This document shows, piece after piece, positions 23,125-37,206 of a stretch of 64,000 bases of DNA. This DNA comes from Clavaria fumosa (lineage: Eukaryota > Basidiomycota > Agaricomycetes > Agaricales > Clavariaceae). The notes below the pieces were generated by a model. It saw nothing but the letters and a program-made list of their open reading frames with translations. It searched no databases and was not told where the DNA came from. The first letter of the stretch is position 1; each line of letters starts with the position of its first letter. The stretch lies in the NCBI GenBank assembly GCA_951802425.1, contig OX637801.1, positions 2,852,001 to 2,916,000 of the forward strand, given 5' to 3'. The translations under genes were made by a program, and so were the position numbers.

Positions 23125-24495
23125 GGTTAACGTTTTTGGGTGTGTGTGGTGGGTGTTGTGGGAGAGGGGAGAGGAGACGAGTTGGGGAGTTGGCGTCGAG
23201 ACGGTTGGCGGGATGACTTTGTGGGTGGTGGTTGGTAAGTGGTGATGATATGCGACGGGTCGGGTCTTCTTATGATCGTGGATGTGGCTGAGAAGTTGGA
23301 GTTTGTATAAGGAGTTAAAAAAAAAAAAAGAGGCGAGTTAAAAAAAAGGGGGGGAGAGAGGGAAAGGGAAAGAGAGTGAAAAGCGTGTGAAAAAGTATCG
23401 GAGTGAATATGTTGCGAGTGAGTGTGTGTGTGTTGTGTGTGTGGTGCACTGCTCGCATCATTCAATTCATCATCATCATGTAGTACAGTTGCTGGAGCAG
23501 TAGTGTACAGGGGGGAGGAAGCAAACAAACAACAAAAACAAAACAAAAAAGAAGGAGTTGAGAGGCTGATACGGGTAGAGTCCGCACCGGCGAAAGGTGA
23601 GGCGTGTCAAACTGGTCGTTGTCAGCGTGATCAGACATCGTCGTCGCCATAGACAGGGCAGGGACATGATTGAAGGGGGGGGGGAACAGGTTCGATAGCA
23701 GCCGTCGTTGCGGAGGGAAGGTCGTCGCCAGAGGGTTGGTTGTTGCCAGTTCAAGACAGTTCCCCCGCTTATTTTGCCGAGGCCCTGCCTCCTACCCCCC
23801 CCCCGTCACATCAATGCATCACCGCAATAGTTGATGGAGTCGCAGCCACGGGTGCTCGGGCCCGTCTTCACCCGGCAAAAAAAAAAAAGGGGGGGGGCCT
23901 CAGCGGAAAAACAGCGCGGATGAATAGATACATCACACGACACGCTATTGGGTACCGGGCCTGGGCCTCGCATAACCGCGGACTCCGTAACTCGCACACG
24001 CTTACGTTGTCGTTCTCTTGTCAATGCAATGTCAAATGAACGAATGAATGAATGCATGCAATGCAAGGCGACCGACCACGCATCCAAGTCGGCCTCCGAC
24101 ACACGTCGCCGAGTTCCCGCAACGCACTGCTCCATACAAACACCATGATGTAATCCAGTACGGCACGGGCGGCGTGAACTCAGATCCAAAAATTTACAGT
24201 ATGTATCTCTTAGCGCCACCGGTGCACCGTAGAGAGGCCTGCACGCACGCTATCAGGCCGTTCAAGTTTAGCTCCGACAACGACCAAAGCATATCGCATC
24301 CGGCACCGACTAAGGGCGAAAATTCCATTCCCGTCGCCCGCGCAACCAATCGCCGGCCGATTGCCCCTTAGTTCGTTACGTAATTTGATTACTAAATTAG
24401 TTAGTCCGGCCTTGGCCTGAACCGAAATCCGCTGTGTGGCGTTCGTCGCACACCAACACCCCAAACAACTCAAACACCGACTTACTACTGACGCC
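23125..24495. other. Intergenic region upstream of POLD4
   Basis: About 1.37 kb between the orphan ORF (-) and POLD4 (+). It carries many simple runs: A12 near 23315, GT repeats near 23420-23440, G10 near 23675, C8 near 23800 and A11-G7 near 23880. The last 150 bp before the POLD4 ATG are AT-richer and probably hold its promoter. No supported gene. Confidence 0.45.
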
Positions 24496-25553
24496 ATGGC
24501 GCCTCCACGCACGCTCAGACAGGCCACGCTGGGTTTTTCGTCCGCGAAGGGGACGGTCGCGCGGGGCGGGAAGAAAAAGACGGCGGCCGTCTCGCGGACA
24601 CCCGAGGCAACGCCGCCGTCTTCGCAACCACCACAGCCGCAGCAGCGGCAACAACAACAACCGCAACAGGGGCGCCGGGGGGACGCGATGACCGCGATGC
24701 GCACGCCGCGCGCGGTGACGCGCTCGCTCTCGCGCGCGCGCAGCGTGTCCAGCGCGGGCGCGCTCTCGGACCTGAGCGAGGACGTCGTCGTGGACGACGC
24801 GGATGCGGGCGCCGCCGGGGACGCGCCGCGCGGCGTGGACGTGCACCGCCCGCTGAAGCGGCTCAAGCTCGACGGGGAGCAGCAAGAAAAGGGGACTGTG
24901 GACGCGGGCGCGGGCGTGGGCTTGGGGAAGACCCGCGCGAGGTCGGCGCTGGCGAAAAGGGAGACGCGGGAGAGGGAGACGAAGAAGGAGAACTTGGACT
25001 TGAACGACAAGGCGGGCATGTGGCGGCGGCACTACGCGCTCGTGCGCGCGAAGAACGGGCACCTCCCGCTAGGTACGGTCCCCGACGCGTGGGACGACCC
25101 CACCCTCCTCTTGTCTCTGCGGCTGATTGGGCGTTCTGTTTCTGTAGTCCACGGCGCGAAGGAGACCAAGGTCCACGAGATCCTGCGCGTGTTTGACATG
25201 TGCGTCGTCCGTCGTTTCCGTCTTCCCGCCGCTGAAACACTGACCATGCCGTCCCCTATATGCGCGCGTGTCGTGTCGTGTCCCGTCGTGTCCCGTCGTG
25301 TCGTGTCCAGGTCGTATGAATATGGCCCGTGTGCGGGCGTCACCCGTCTAGAGCGCTGGGAGCGCGCAGCCGCGCTGGGGCTCAACCCGCCGCGCGAGGT
25401 GAGGACCCCTTCTCTATTCACGGTTCCGGGAAGAACCCCCCAGCCCTGACGTCCCTCCCCGCCGCCATCCAGGTCCGCGAGATCCTGCTCACGAAGCCGG
25501 CCACGGAGTCAGAGGCGCTGGCGTGCTCGGTGCTGCACGCGTACGACATGTGA
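24496..25553 (+). CDS. POLD4: DNA polymerase delta subunit 4 (p12/Cdm1 family)
   Basis: Small accessory subunit of replicative DNA polymerase delta. Start MAPPRTLRQATLGFSS, with the PCNA-binding-like QATLGF motif near the N-terminus. A long, low-complexity, mostly basic N-terminal region follows (polyQ at about 24640-24670). The conserved C-terminal domain is spliced from four exons: NDKAGMWRRHYALVRAKNGH, VHGAKETKVHEILRVFDM, SYEYGPCAGVTRLERWERA with ALGLNPPRE, and VREILLTKPATESEALACSV. The YGPCxGxTRLxRWxRAxxLGLNPP motif defines the family. It ends HAYDM. Third-position GC in the coding exons is very high. No adjacent replication gene is seen. Confidence 0.9.
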
Positions 25554-26568
25554 GCCACGATGCGTGCCCCGACATTTTTTTTTTCCGTTCTTCCTCTTGT
25601 GCTGCTCGGCACGTGCCGTTGCTTCCTAGTATATATTGTACGTACACGCACGCATGCACGGATGAATACAACATGAATGCGTATGTTCGTTGCGACGTAG
25701 TCGCCCAATTGGGTCTCGTGGGTGGGTTTTTGGTTCCGTTGTCTCGCGTCTATATCTCACCTTGCTTCCGCCCAACGCGCATCTCGCGTGTCAGCCAGTA
25801 CAGCGTTGGTTGGGTGTTGTTAGCACTTTGCAGATAAAATGTGTGACATGTCGGATAACTTCAAAACCCGATAATCTGTGAGCACTGGGTTGTCCCATCA
25901 TCCAAACATTGCTGTATCTACAACACTCGCATCAATTTGAGATTGTTCCACACAGCAAAATTGCACTGATTTTGTGATGTCACTCAACCAAGCACAGAGT
26001 TGATTACATTGCTGTGCCCCTATCAGAGCAATTGGGTGTCACATAGTAATGGGTCAAACGTGAACTGCTTGAACCGTAGGTGCTGTATTATCATATGTAC
26101 CATCAGGATGCAAATGTTTGTAGAATTTTGGGGGTTGAACTGATACTGTGACAAATTCTGCAATGTGATGACCCAACAGAAGAACCAAAAATCAATATGG
26201 ATTTGACTCTGACAGATGCTTCATGCTGCTGGTGTCAAAAGGCTCACAAATTTTGTTCCACGCCAGTATTCACCCCATTGCTGCCTGATACGGCGCACCA
26301 GTCACGGGATTGCCCGCCACGACACGATCGATACCACCACAAGGTTTTACGTAGTAACTATATCAGTTAGCATGTTTCTGGCAAGGTCCGTTTTTCATCG
26401 GATCATCGCCTGTATCTCGCTCAACGCGCACCCCGCGTGTCGGCCGGCTACAAGTAGCGTGTCAGCACCCGCGGGAGCATACCCGGACCAGCGGGGGCCT
26501 CCTTCGCCAGAATCGCCACCACCACGCAACGAGTGCCACTACAGCAACCGCACACACGATCTCCTGCG
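25554..26568. other. Intergenic region with AT-rich island
   Basis: About 1 kb between POLD4 and the FAD monooxygenase. Positions about 25830-26290 are clearly AT-richer than both flanks and contain no long ORF. A GC-rich motif around CAACGCGCA..CGCGTGTC.GCC occurs on both sides, at about 25773 and 26418, suggesting a duplication flanking the island. No terminal inverted repeats or transposase remnant could be recognised. The right 250 bp should include the monooxygenase promoter. Confidence 0.45.
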
Positions 26569-29574
<3,006 letters not shown>

Positions 29575-30079
29575 TGCCATTTCTCCTTTTAATTCTTTCT
29601 ATGAATGTAATACAGGGCTGTGTATGCATTCTGTGCAGAATTGGATCATGTATTGGCCCATGGACTAATTCTTCACTCACCCTTTGTACCAAGTGTGCTT
29701 CGTTATTGTCGACCTGGACGGAGTCGACGTACCCGTTGAGGTGGTCCACTATGGAGCCTTGTGCACGAGGCATTTTCTCACTACACGAGGCTGAGGCTTT
29801 TCTTCTAAATGATGAATGGGCAGAGATAATCTGCTCACTAAAGTGTGATAGGAAATCGGCATCAGGTAGCATGTTTATTCACAATCAGAGCTTGCCCCTC
29901 ATCCTCACATGTAATTATTCAATGACAGTACACAAGTTTATACACACCCCTTACATGCCAACCACACAATTTTGCTGTAACATATACTGTACATGTGAAA
30001 ACAAAAGAGATACAAAACCACAGAAGGCAGGACAGCACTGAAAATACATGCAGCAAGAGAGTTCCAAGGGGCAAAAAGT
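29575..30079. other. AT-rich 3' region between convergent genes
   Basis: About 500 bp, AT-richer than the monooxygenase exons, holding the 3' ends of the monooxygenase (+) and the SSX2IP-like gene (-). A minus-strand open frame of about 100 codons (29558-29872) contains GSIVDHLNGYVDSVQV, which I cannot assign. It may be chance or a remnant. Confidence 0.35.
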
Positions 30080-32404
30080 TCAAGCTTTCCATCTAACATT
30101 ACCCCCTTCAATGGGTAACTTCCTCGCGCGACTAATCCTGCCGTTTGTGGGTCCCACCTTGGATCCCACTTTCATTTTCAGGAAGCCTGAGCCGTGAGCT
30201 GCGCTTTTGGGCTGAGGGGCATCTTTTTCAGTGGCTTCAGGAACTGCATCCAGCCCACCACTGCTGAGAGGAGTGTCCCCAGTAGGCGAGTCTGAAAGCA
30301 TAAGGAGTCGACTCAGTGGACTCGGTTTCACAGGAGAATATGCATGTATCATATGGAGAGCCTGGGGTTTTGCAATTGGGAACGGCTGTGACGGAGTTTT
30401 GGCAAATTCAAGTTGGGGTGAAGGGCTACCAGACACAGGGACATCCAGCGGAGATACAGAGGCGGGGCAGGAAGTAGAACCAACCTCCTCCACCAGCGAC
30501 ACCGCAACTGGCTGCAAGGGTAAAGGAGACGGAGGCGGCAGAACAAATTTTGTAGGGAGGAGACCACCGAAAGAAAGACGTTTCGCTGGCGGAGGTGGCG
30601 GAATGACCTCTGTTTCATAGGAAGGCTCCACCATATTTCTGCCAGGCGACACCAACCCAACAGATGACCGGCGCGGACCTCGTGTTTTGCGGCCAGCGGA
30701 TTTTTTCGCAGGTGATGCCTTGCGCAAGACGGTTTTAGTCTTCCCTTTAAGGGGTCCTGATGATGAGGAAACTTGTGCAGGAGTGGGTGGCAAGTCTGCA
30801 AGCATGAGTTCGAACTGCATTTGTCTTTTTTCTTCGAGTAGTTTCAGTTTCTCAGCCTATGTAGCACATGTTGAGCACAATTGAGGAAGGAAAAGCGCAA
30901 GACTGGAATAACCTCAAGTTGAGCTCTCTCTTGCCCAAGCTTTACTGCTGCGTTGGTAAACTTTGCCCTCTCTGTGTCTAGCTCTCGATGGAGTTCCTCG
31001 ATTCGTTCCCGCTCGATATCCCTGGTCGGAGCCATCATGAGCTCCATACTCATGTCTGCGTGCCTTGTATCGACTTCGCCTCCTTCGGCTGTAGCATACT
31101 GGTCAAATAATGCCTGGGTTTCTCTCGCATTATCCCGTCGCACCAGTTCTGAGTGCACGTATGAGTGCCGCAAAGCAGGGAATACTCAAGGCACATACCG
31201 AGCTCGGCTCGAAGGGTGTTGATGACTTCCTGTAAGCGGGTAACCTCGAGATCCGGCTCTTTGGCGCCTTGGTCATGCGTTGAGTGTGAATAGTGGAGCG
31301 CCGACGTCGAAGAGATGATCTGTTGAGACAATCTCTCGATACTTTCGTTGAGACATGTCGCAAGCGAGGAAATAACGTTCGCGGCGAATAAGGGTTCGGG
31401 TGGACCAAGAGGAAACAAAGCCACCAGGGTGTGTTTCGGCTGCTCTTCGTGTGCTCAGCATCATCAACTAGTAAATAGAAGTGAGGTACCTCTTCATCGA
31501 TTGGAGCAGACGAAGTGAGATTTTTAGTGAGTGAAACCGCAGACCCGAGTTCATTCACAGCTGTAAGAACCAAAGCACGTAGCACAGCATTCTCTTCCGC
31601 AAGCTCATGCCTAAACCTTTCAGCCTCTTTCAAGGCAGTCTCCAAATAGCCTTCCCCAGTGCCTACCTCTGTTCCTACAAGGCCTTCCGCTACGTTTGCA
31701 CACTTCATAACGAGTCCACTGGAAGCACCGCTCAGTTTCGATTGGACATCCGCAAGCCGGGTCCACTTGTCCACCATGCGCTCCGCCTCTTTCTCCTTTC
31801 GCTTGAGCTCAGTTGCGTATGATTGTCGAAGGCCCTGGACTGAGTTCCGAATGCGCTGCAGTTCATGCATGTTTTGCTTCAGAGAGTTCGTCGTCATTTG
31901 AACCTCGCGTGCCATTGTGCTGAACCAGAACGGTAAATGGACTGGAGCACACCGAAGGGGAAGAACTGACAGGAGGCGTGACTTATGTAGCGTCATCTCC
32001 TTCTCTGCATACGTTGCTCTCTCTGTTGCAGTGCGGTGCATAGAGACAAGGCGATCATGGTCATAGGAGATGGTACGGAGTCTGGCAGTCAATTCTTCAG
32101 TTCGTCCCATGTCTGCCTGTGGGCAGCATCAGAGTTCAAGTCATCATAGAGCTTTTCCAACGAGACTGACAACTCGTTGACTCAGCATTCCTAGCAAACA
32201 TTTCGCGACCCTCTCCGTTTCTTGATCTGCTAGACCATCAAGACACAAACCGGGCGAGGAGGTGAACCCATGGGCCACTAATTGTGAATTGAGGAATTGG
32301 AGTGTTGAGGTTGACGCGAACGAAGTGTCTGTTGTGCTGCAAGGGGAGTCAAAGGGAGCTATATTGATATCGAGTGCCCAATGGACTCCCTTCGGCGTCG
32401 CCAT
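30080..32404 (-). CDS. Coiled-coil protein of the SSX2IP/ADIP-Msd1 family
   Basis: The animal family member SSX2IP and fission yeast Msd1 anchor microtubules at centrosomes or spindle poles; that role here is inference. Start MATPKGVHWALDINIAPFDS at 32404. The conserved start TLQFLNSQLVAHGFTSSPG is followed by ADQETERVAKCLLGMLSQRV. The coiled-coil core comprises RTEELTARLRTISYDHDRLV, STMAREVQMTTNSLKQNMHE and LQRIRNSVQGLRQSYATELK, running on through KRKEKEAERMVDKWTRLADV. The C-terminal exons hold another coiled coil (ERERIEELHRELDTERAKFT) and a Ser/Pro/Lys-rich tail with KKSAGRKTRGPRRSSVG, ending GNVRWKA. Short introns separate the exons. It is divergent from the deubiquitinase gene. Confidence 0.72.
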
Positions 32405-32730
32405 TTTTGAAGGGTGGCCGTTGTCGTTCGAACTTTGGCGACGCGATATGGTGCACGTGACCCTTCTGATGTCACAAGTCTGTCACAGAGAAGAACTGCT
32501 GGCTGTGCATTGGCGAAGCGAAAACCCTTCCGTCAGTGCTGAGCATTTCATTCGTAGTAGCCGGTATTTGAACTGCGGATACTGCATCGTTAAACACGGT
32601 CAGACTCTCTTGTGGGCCCGTCCATGCCTGTCGCCACAACATCATCGTCGATTTCTCCGAGTGGCCATACATCGCCGCACACAAATGGCCCAAGTCTGTC
32701 TAGTCCCTCATCTTTGCTTGTGCGTGGACT
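32405..32730. promoter_or_regulatory. Divergent promoter region (SSX2IP-like / deubiquitinase)
   Basis: 326 bp between a minus-strand start and the plus-strand deubiquitinase. It must hold the SSX2IP-like promoter, and possibly the first short coding exon of the deubiquitinase, whose start is unresolved. The frame open at 32731 has no in-frame ATG after the preceding TAG. Confidence 0.5.
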
Positions 32731-35700
32731 TTGGCTAATGGAGCTATCGAACTAGGCTCTCCTCGCTTTAGCGATGATTGCAGTATATCCGAGATCAAAG
32801 AACGCACGAAAGACTATGTCGCCAAATACTCTCGAGGCGCCTCCGCACTCAGCCTCATCCACACTGCCAAATCAGCGTCCCTTCGCGCACAAACATTGGA
32901 GGATGAAGGCGATCTGAAAACGTCACTGAGCTCACTAGTGGCAGCTGTGCTTCTGCTCAAGATGTTCCTCGATTCCGCGGAGCTCAAGGCGGAGGGGACC
33001 CATGGTGTGTTGATGAGAGAGTTTAGGGACTTCCAGGAAGTGAGTATGCTGTCGCCCTCTTACCGAAACTTTTGGGCCAATCGACTTTGTAGGAGGGAGG
33101 AGGGAAAACACTCAAACATCGCGTTGATATCATCGAAGCGAAGTTGAAGGATTTCGAAAAGTCAATAACCAGGCAAGCATTCCATGAGTCGCTTATTGCA
33201 ACAGCCGCGGTGTGCGGTTGTTTCTTATCACTCACTACCCTTTTTGCAGCGCCCCCGACCCAGTGCGACCATCTGCAGACACAAATGCGAAATTAGGCGC
33301 TTCAGTGAAAGACCGTCTACGCGCACTCGGGAATTCTGGCTTGGACGTATCCACAACCAAAACGGGACGCACTTCGCGTGATTTTTCATCCCGCAGTCAT
33401 CACCCTGCTGCGACGCATCAAGGCAAGAGTAACAGCCTGTCATCACCTTTGACCCCGAGCACTTCCTGGAGCGCAGAGTTTTCCAGCTTGCACACACAAC
33501 CACCAAACGATGCTGCTAACGTGCATGCACTTGTTCCTGCTTCATCGTTCGGTCCTTCCTCCCCACGTTCTTCTCCCCCTTCTTCGCCGGGCCTTCCGCT
33601 GGTCAACATGTTCTTAGATGATACCTCCACCCGGCCCAGCCTTTTGTCCTCAATGTCTACGATTCCAAATAACATTCTCAAAGAGTCCTACTCATTTACC
33701 TCGCGGAGTGATCCACCCCTGACATTCTCTCAAGTCTATCCGAGTATGGACGAATTGGACTCTTTGGACCCACTACAGTTTCCAATCGTGCCTACTTCCA
33801 TCCCTGGGATTGAATTCACGACTGAGATCACAAATAGTCAAAAGGAATTTGGTTCTCATGCCGGTGGTGAACCAGGTACAGAGGCGGGCGGAGCATTTCC
33901 AATGCCGCCCGTCAACTTGGGTCCTAGGCCCTCGAGTACACCGATCACGCCAACTTATAACAGTTTTGTTTCAAGACCCGCGTCACCCGATGTCTCGGAC
34001 AGGAATCCACGACTATCTGTGCGTTCGGAGGCGATGACAAACAACCGTCCCAATCCTGAGACCTCTTACGATGGCTCGTCAGGATCTGGCCTCCAGTTCG
34101 ATCGCAGTGACGACGGATCATTCCACACATCAGGCACGATCACCCCCAGGACTCTGTACGCAACCTTATCTACAAATCCCAAGATTAAGACTTTGCTCTT
34201 AGATGTCCGCACACGTGATCAGTTTGACTTGGAACACATCCGCCTCAAAGGACATGGCTTGACGACTGGCATCGTGTGCCTGGAGCCCACCGTCCTAATG
34301 AGAGAATCGTGAGTTTACCCGCTCTTCTGTATTCATATTTTCGTTCCTTTACGAAAACATTGATGACAGTTTAAGTACAACATCCTTGGAAGAGTCCCTT
34401 TGCGTCAATCCTCGAGAGGAAGCCACATTATTTCAAAATAGGGACAAGTTCGATCTGGTGGTCGTTTATGACCAAAATTCTATATCTCTAGAAGGTTTTA
34501 CCTCAACCACTCCATCACCCTTCGCCTCTACATCCTCCAATACCAAAGCAGTCGCAAGCAGAACTCCGCTTTCGTCCTTGGTCAAGCTGCTGATGAATGA
34601 TGATCGGATCGTTGCGAAGACTTTGCGAAGTCCGCCAGTGTTTCTTATAGGAGGTATGGAAGCATGGAAGCACGTGATTGGAGACGAGGGGATTGCGAGG
34701 TATGGCGACACTGATGGTATAAACGCGGGGTTGGTTGTGAACGGGATGGGAAGTATAGCGATCACAGCCGGCTCAGAACGACCAGCTGCGTCACCATTTC
34801 CTACTTCGTTTCCGCCTAACACTACTGCTGGGGGTTCAAACGACATCACTTCAACTTACAGCGGTGGTCCATATGAATTTTGGACTCCTGCTTCGAAGTC
34901 TGAGACTGCAAGCACGGTCACGAACATAAGAGATATCGCACCTCGAAGATTCTTTGGAGCTGCTCCGTCGCGGTGTGTCTTTGATCATACTCCTGCAAAC
35001 TGTAATTTGTTAACTCACGCCGTAGATCAACTGCAAGTACACATACAGGTGTCAATGGGAATGTTCTGCACACTGATCGAAACGTGCTGCTTCCAAATTA
35101 CGGAAATGCAGGGCACTTATTATCATCGCCGTCTTATCCCAGAAGTGGCATTATAGAACATGTTTGTCTACGAATTCACATGGTGCAGTCACGGCTATCA
35201 GCTCATGAAAACTCACAGCCGGCTCTTCCACATAGCTATCGTAGCTTCAATGGACCAAGCACTCCGCTGATTCAATACCCTTCGTTCCCTCGCATAACCT
35301 CCTCCACATCCACAGCTACTTTCGTACCGGGTCCTTCGTCTGCATCGTCTTTCATCTCCCCTTCCGGCAACTATAATCTAGTCTCCCCCCCTCCCCAGGC
35401 ATCCATAAGTCCTACATTTTCGCGACGACGGACTGATTATGTTGATCAATCTCAAGAAGCCATTTCAAGCATAACAGCTCGCCCTGCAATAGACTATCCT
35501 AACCTTCCTGCTCAACAACTTATTCGACCTCCACCTGCTGCAGCTTCTCTTTCGCCTGAGCGCCTGGAAACCCGACCTTATCCTCGTCCACCAGCGACTG
35601 TGAAAACTGCGCCTCCCAAACCGCCAACCATACCGTCTGACTATCCTGTGACTTATTGGTCTGACCTGCAGATTGGGACTGCAGGTCTCAAAAATTTGGG

Positions 35701-37104
35701 AAACACATGCTACATGAATGCAACCATTCAGTGCTTGAGCGCGACAGTCCCCTTTGCTCGATTTTTTACTGGTGAGTGCCACAGAACGTATGAGGCATAT
35801 CCAAGACACGATTCATCATGGAGCAGACGGTCGTTGGAAGAATGCGGTGAATTTCGTGAACCCTTTAGGGTCGAAAGGTAATCTTGCCACGGGTTTTGCG
35901 AACATTCTGCATGAACTATGGCATGGAGATATCAGCTATCTTGCTCCCTACTCCTTCCGGGTATGCATTTCGATCACTTGGTTTCACTCGCAGATCATTG
36001 ATCACCGTCATCGGGTAGAAAACTATCTGCAACTTTGCGCCGCAATTCGGTGGTCACGACCAACACGACTCTCAGGAGTTTCTCACATTTCTTCTTGACG
36101 GTCTCCACGAGGACCTTAATCGGATCATAGAAAAGCCACGTCATGTTACCACTCTGGAGCGGGAGGCTGAACTAGAACGGCTTCCAAACCAGATTGCGAG
36201 CGAGCAGGAGTGGTCAATATACCGGATGCGAAACGACAGTCTCATCGTGGACTTTTTCCAAGGTCAATTTAGGAATCGGCTGCAGTGCCTTACGTGCCAC
36301 AAGGTCTGTCCAAACACGAACCACCGAAATATGCGCTCCTCATCGTTCTGCAGACTTCGATAACCTACAATTCCTTCATGTACCTGACGCTACCAGTGCC
36401 TTCAGGCAAAGGCCCTACGAAGGTTTCTGTGAAGCAATGCTTGGATAGCTTCGTGAAGGAAGAAGTTATTGAAAAGGCTGAGGCTTGGTCCATCCACTTC
36501 TTTCACATTATCTCCCCGGTACTGATGTGTTCGCGGTCTCAGGCGTTGCCCAAATTGTAAAGTGCTCCGGGCAGCAACAAAAGGCCTCTCCCTGTCACGC
36601 CTCCCTCCAGTCCTTCTGATCCATCTCAAGCGGTTCCAAGCCAAGGGACCTTTTACTGATAAAATTGAGACGTTCATCGACTTTCCGCTGAAAGGCCTTG
36701 ATCTTACCAACTATATGCCTCCTCCGGTTCCTCCTGGTGTTGACAAGTCCCAATTGAACGGGGGCCTACCTTTCTCGCTGGAAGATCCACGTTCACAAAT
36801 TCCACCATATCGGTATGACCTCTATGGCGTAACTAATCATTATGGTAGTTTAAGTAGTGGGCATTGTGAGCGCGTCCTTCCCATTGATAAGCGTGCTTCA
36901 TGCTGACACATAATTGGTAGATACCGCCTTCATCGCATCTCTCGGAGGATGGTTGTACTGCGACGATAGCAGTGTCAAGAAAACTGATGCCAAAGAAGTA
37001 GTTGTAAGTATTTGATTAACCACGTTGCTTTCTCTAATCTAAATGGATGCCTCCCGAAGAGTCGTGCTGCGTATGTGTTATTTTACAAGAGGACTAGGCC
37101 GTGA
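32731..37104 (+). CDS. Ubiquitin carboxyl-terminal hydrolase with rhodanese domain (Doa4/USP8 type)
   Basis: Cysteine protease that removes ubiquitin, in this family mainly from cargo at the ESCRT/multivesicular-body step and in ubiquitin recycling. The N-terminal helical (MIT/USP8-dimer-like) domain reads ISEIKERTKDYVAKYSRGAS, then TLEDEGDLKTSLSSLVAAVL. A long Ser/Pro-rich linker follows (33270-34130). The rhodanese domain has NPKIKTLLLDVRTRDQFDLE and KFDLVVVYDQNS with FLIGGMEAWKHVIG. The USP domain has the Cys box GTAGLKNLGNTCYMNATIQC, QHDSQEFLTFLLDGLHEDLN, NRLQCLTCHK, PVLLIHLKRFQAKG and PPYRYDLYGVTNHYGSLSSG. The catalytic His lies in GHYTAFI, rebuilt across a GTGAGC..TAG intron. The last exon ends AYVLFYKRTRP at 37104. 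The catalytic Cys and His are intact. The start exon is not resolved. Confidence 0.88.
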
Positions 37105-37206
37105 CGTTAGGTTCCGCGATCTGTTCACCACTCCACTCCAATACACCTGTATCCATACCCGGCAATTTCTCCCGCAGCCCAAACACCATACTTGTAATTT
37201 TATCAC

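Noticed and set aside
23310..23900. Homopolymer and dinucleotide runs as possible telomeric or centromeric sequence
   Set aside because: Mixed unrelated A, G, C and GT runs without a telomeric repeat unit; ordinary genes lie on both sides.
24210..25062. Long minus-strand ORFs opposite POLD4
   Set aside because: Cys- and Ala/Arg-rich shadows of a GC-rich exon; no conserved domain.
32262..32738. 158-codon plus-strand ORF upstream of the deubiquitinase
   Set aside because: Its first half is antisense to the well-supported first exon of the SSX2IP-like gene, and it does not join the deubiquitinase frame.
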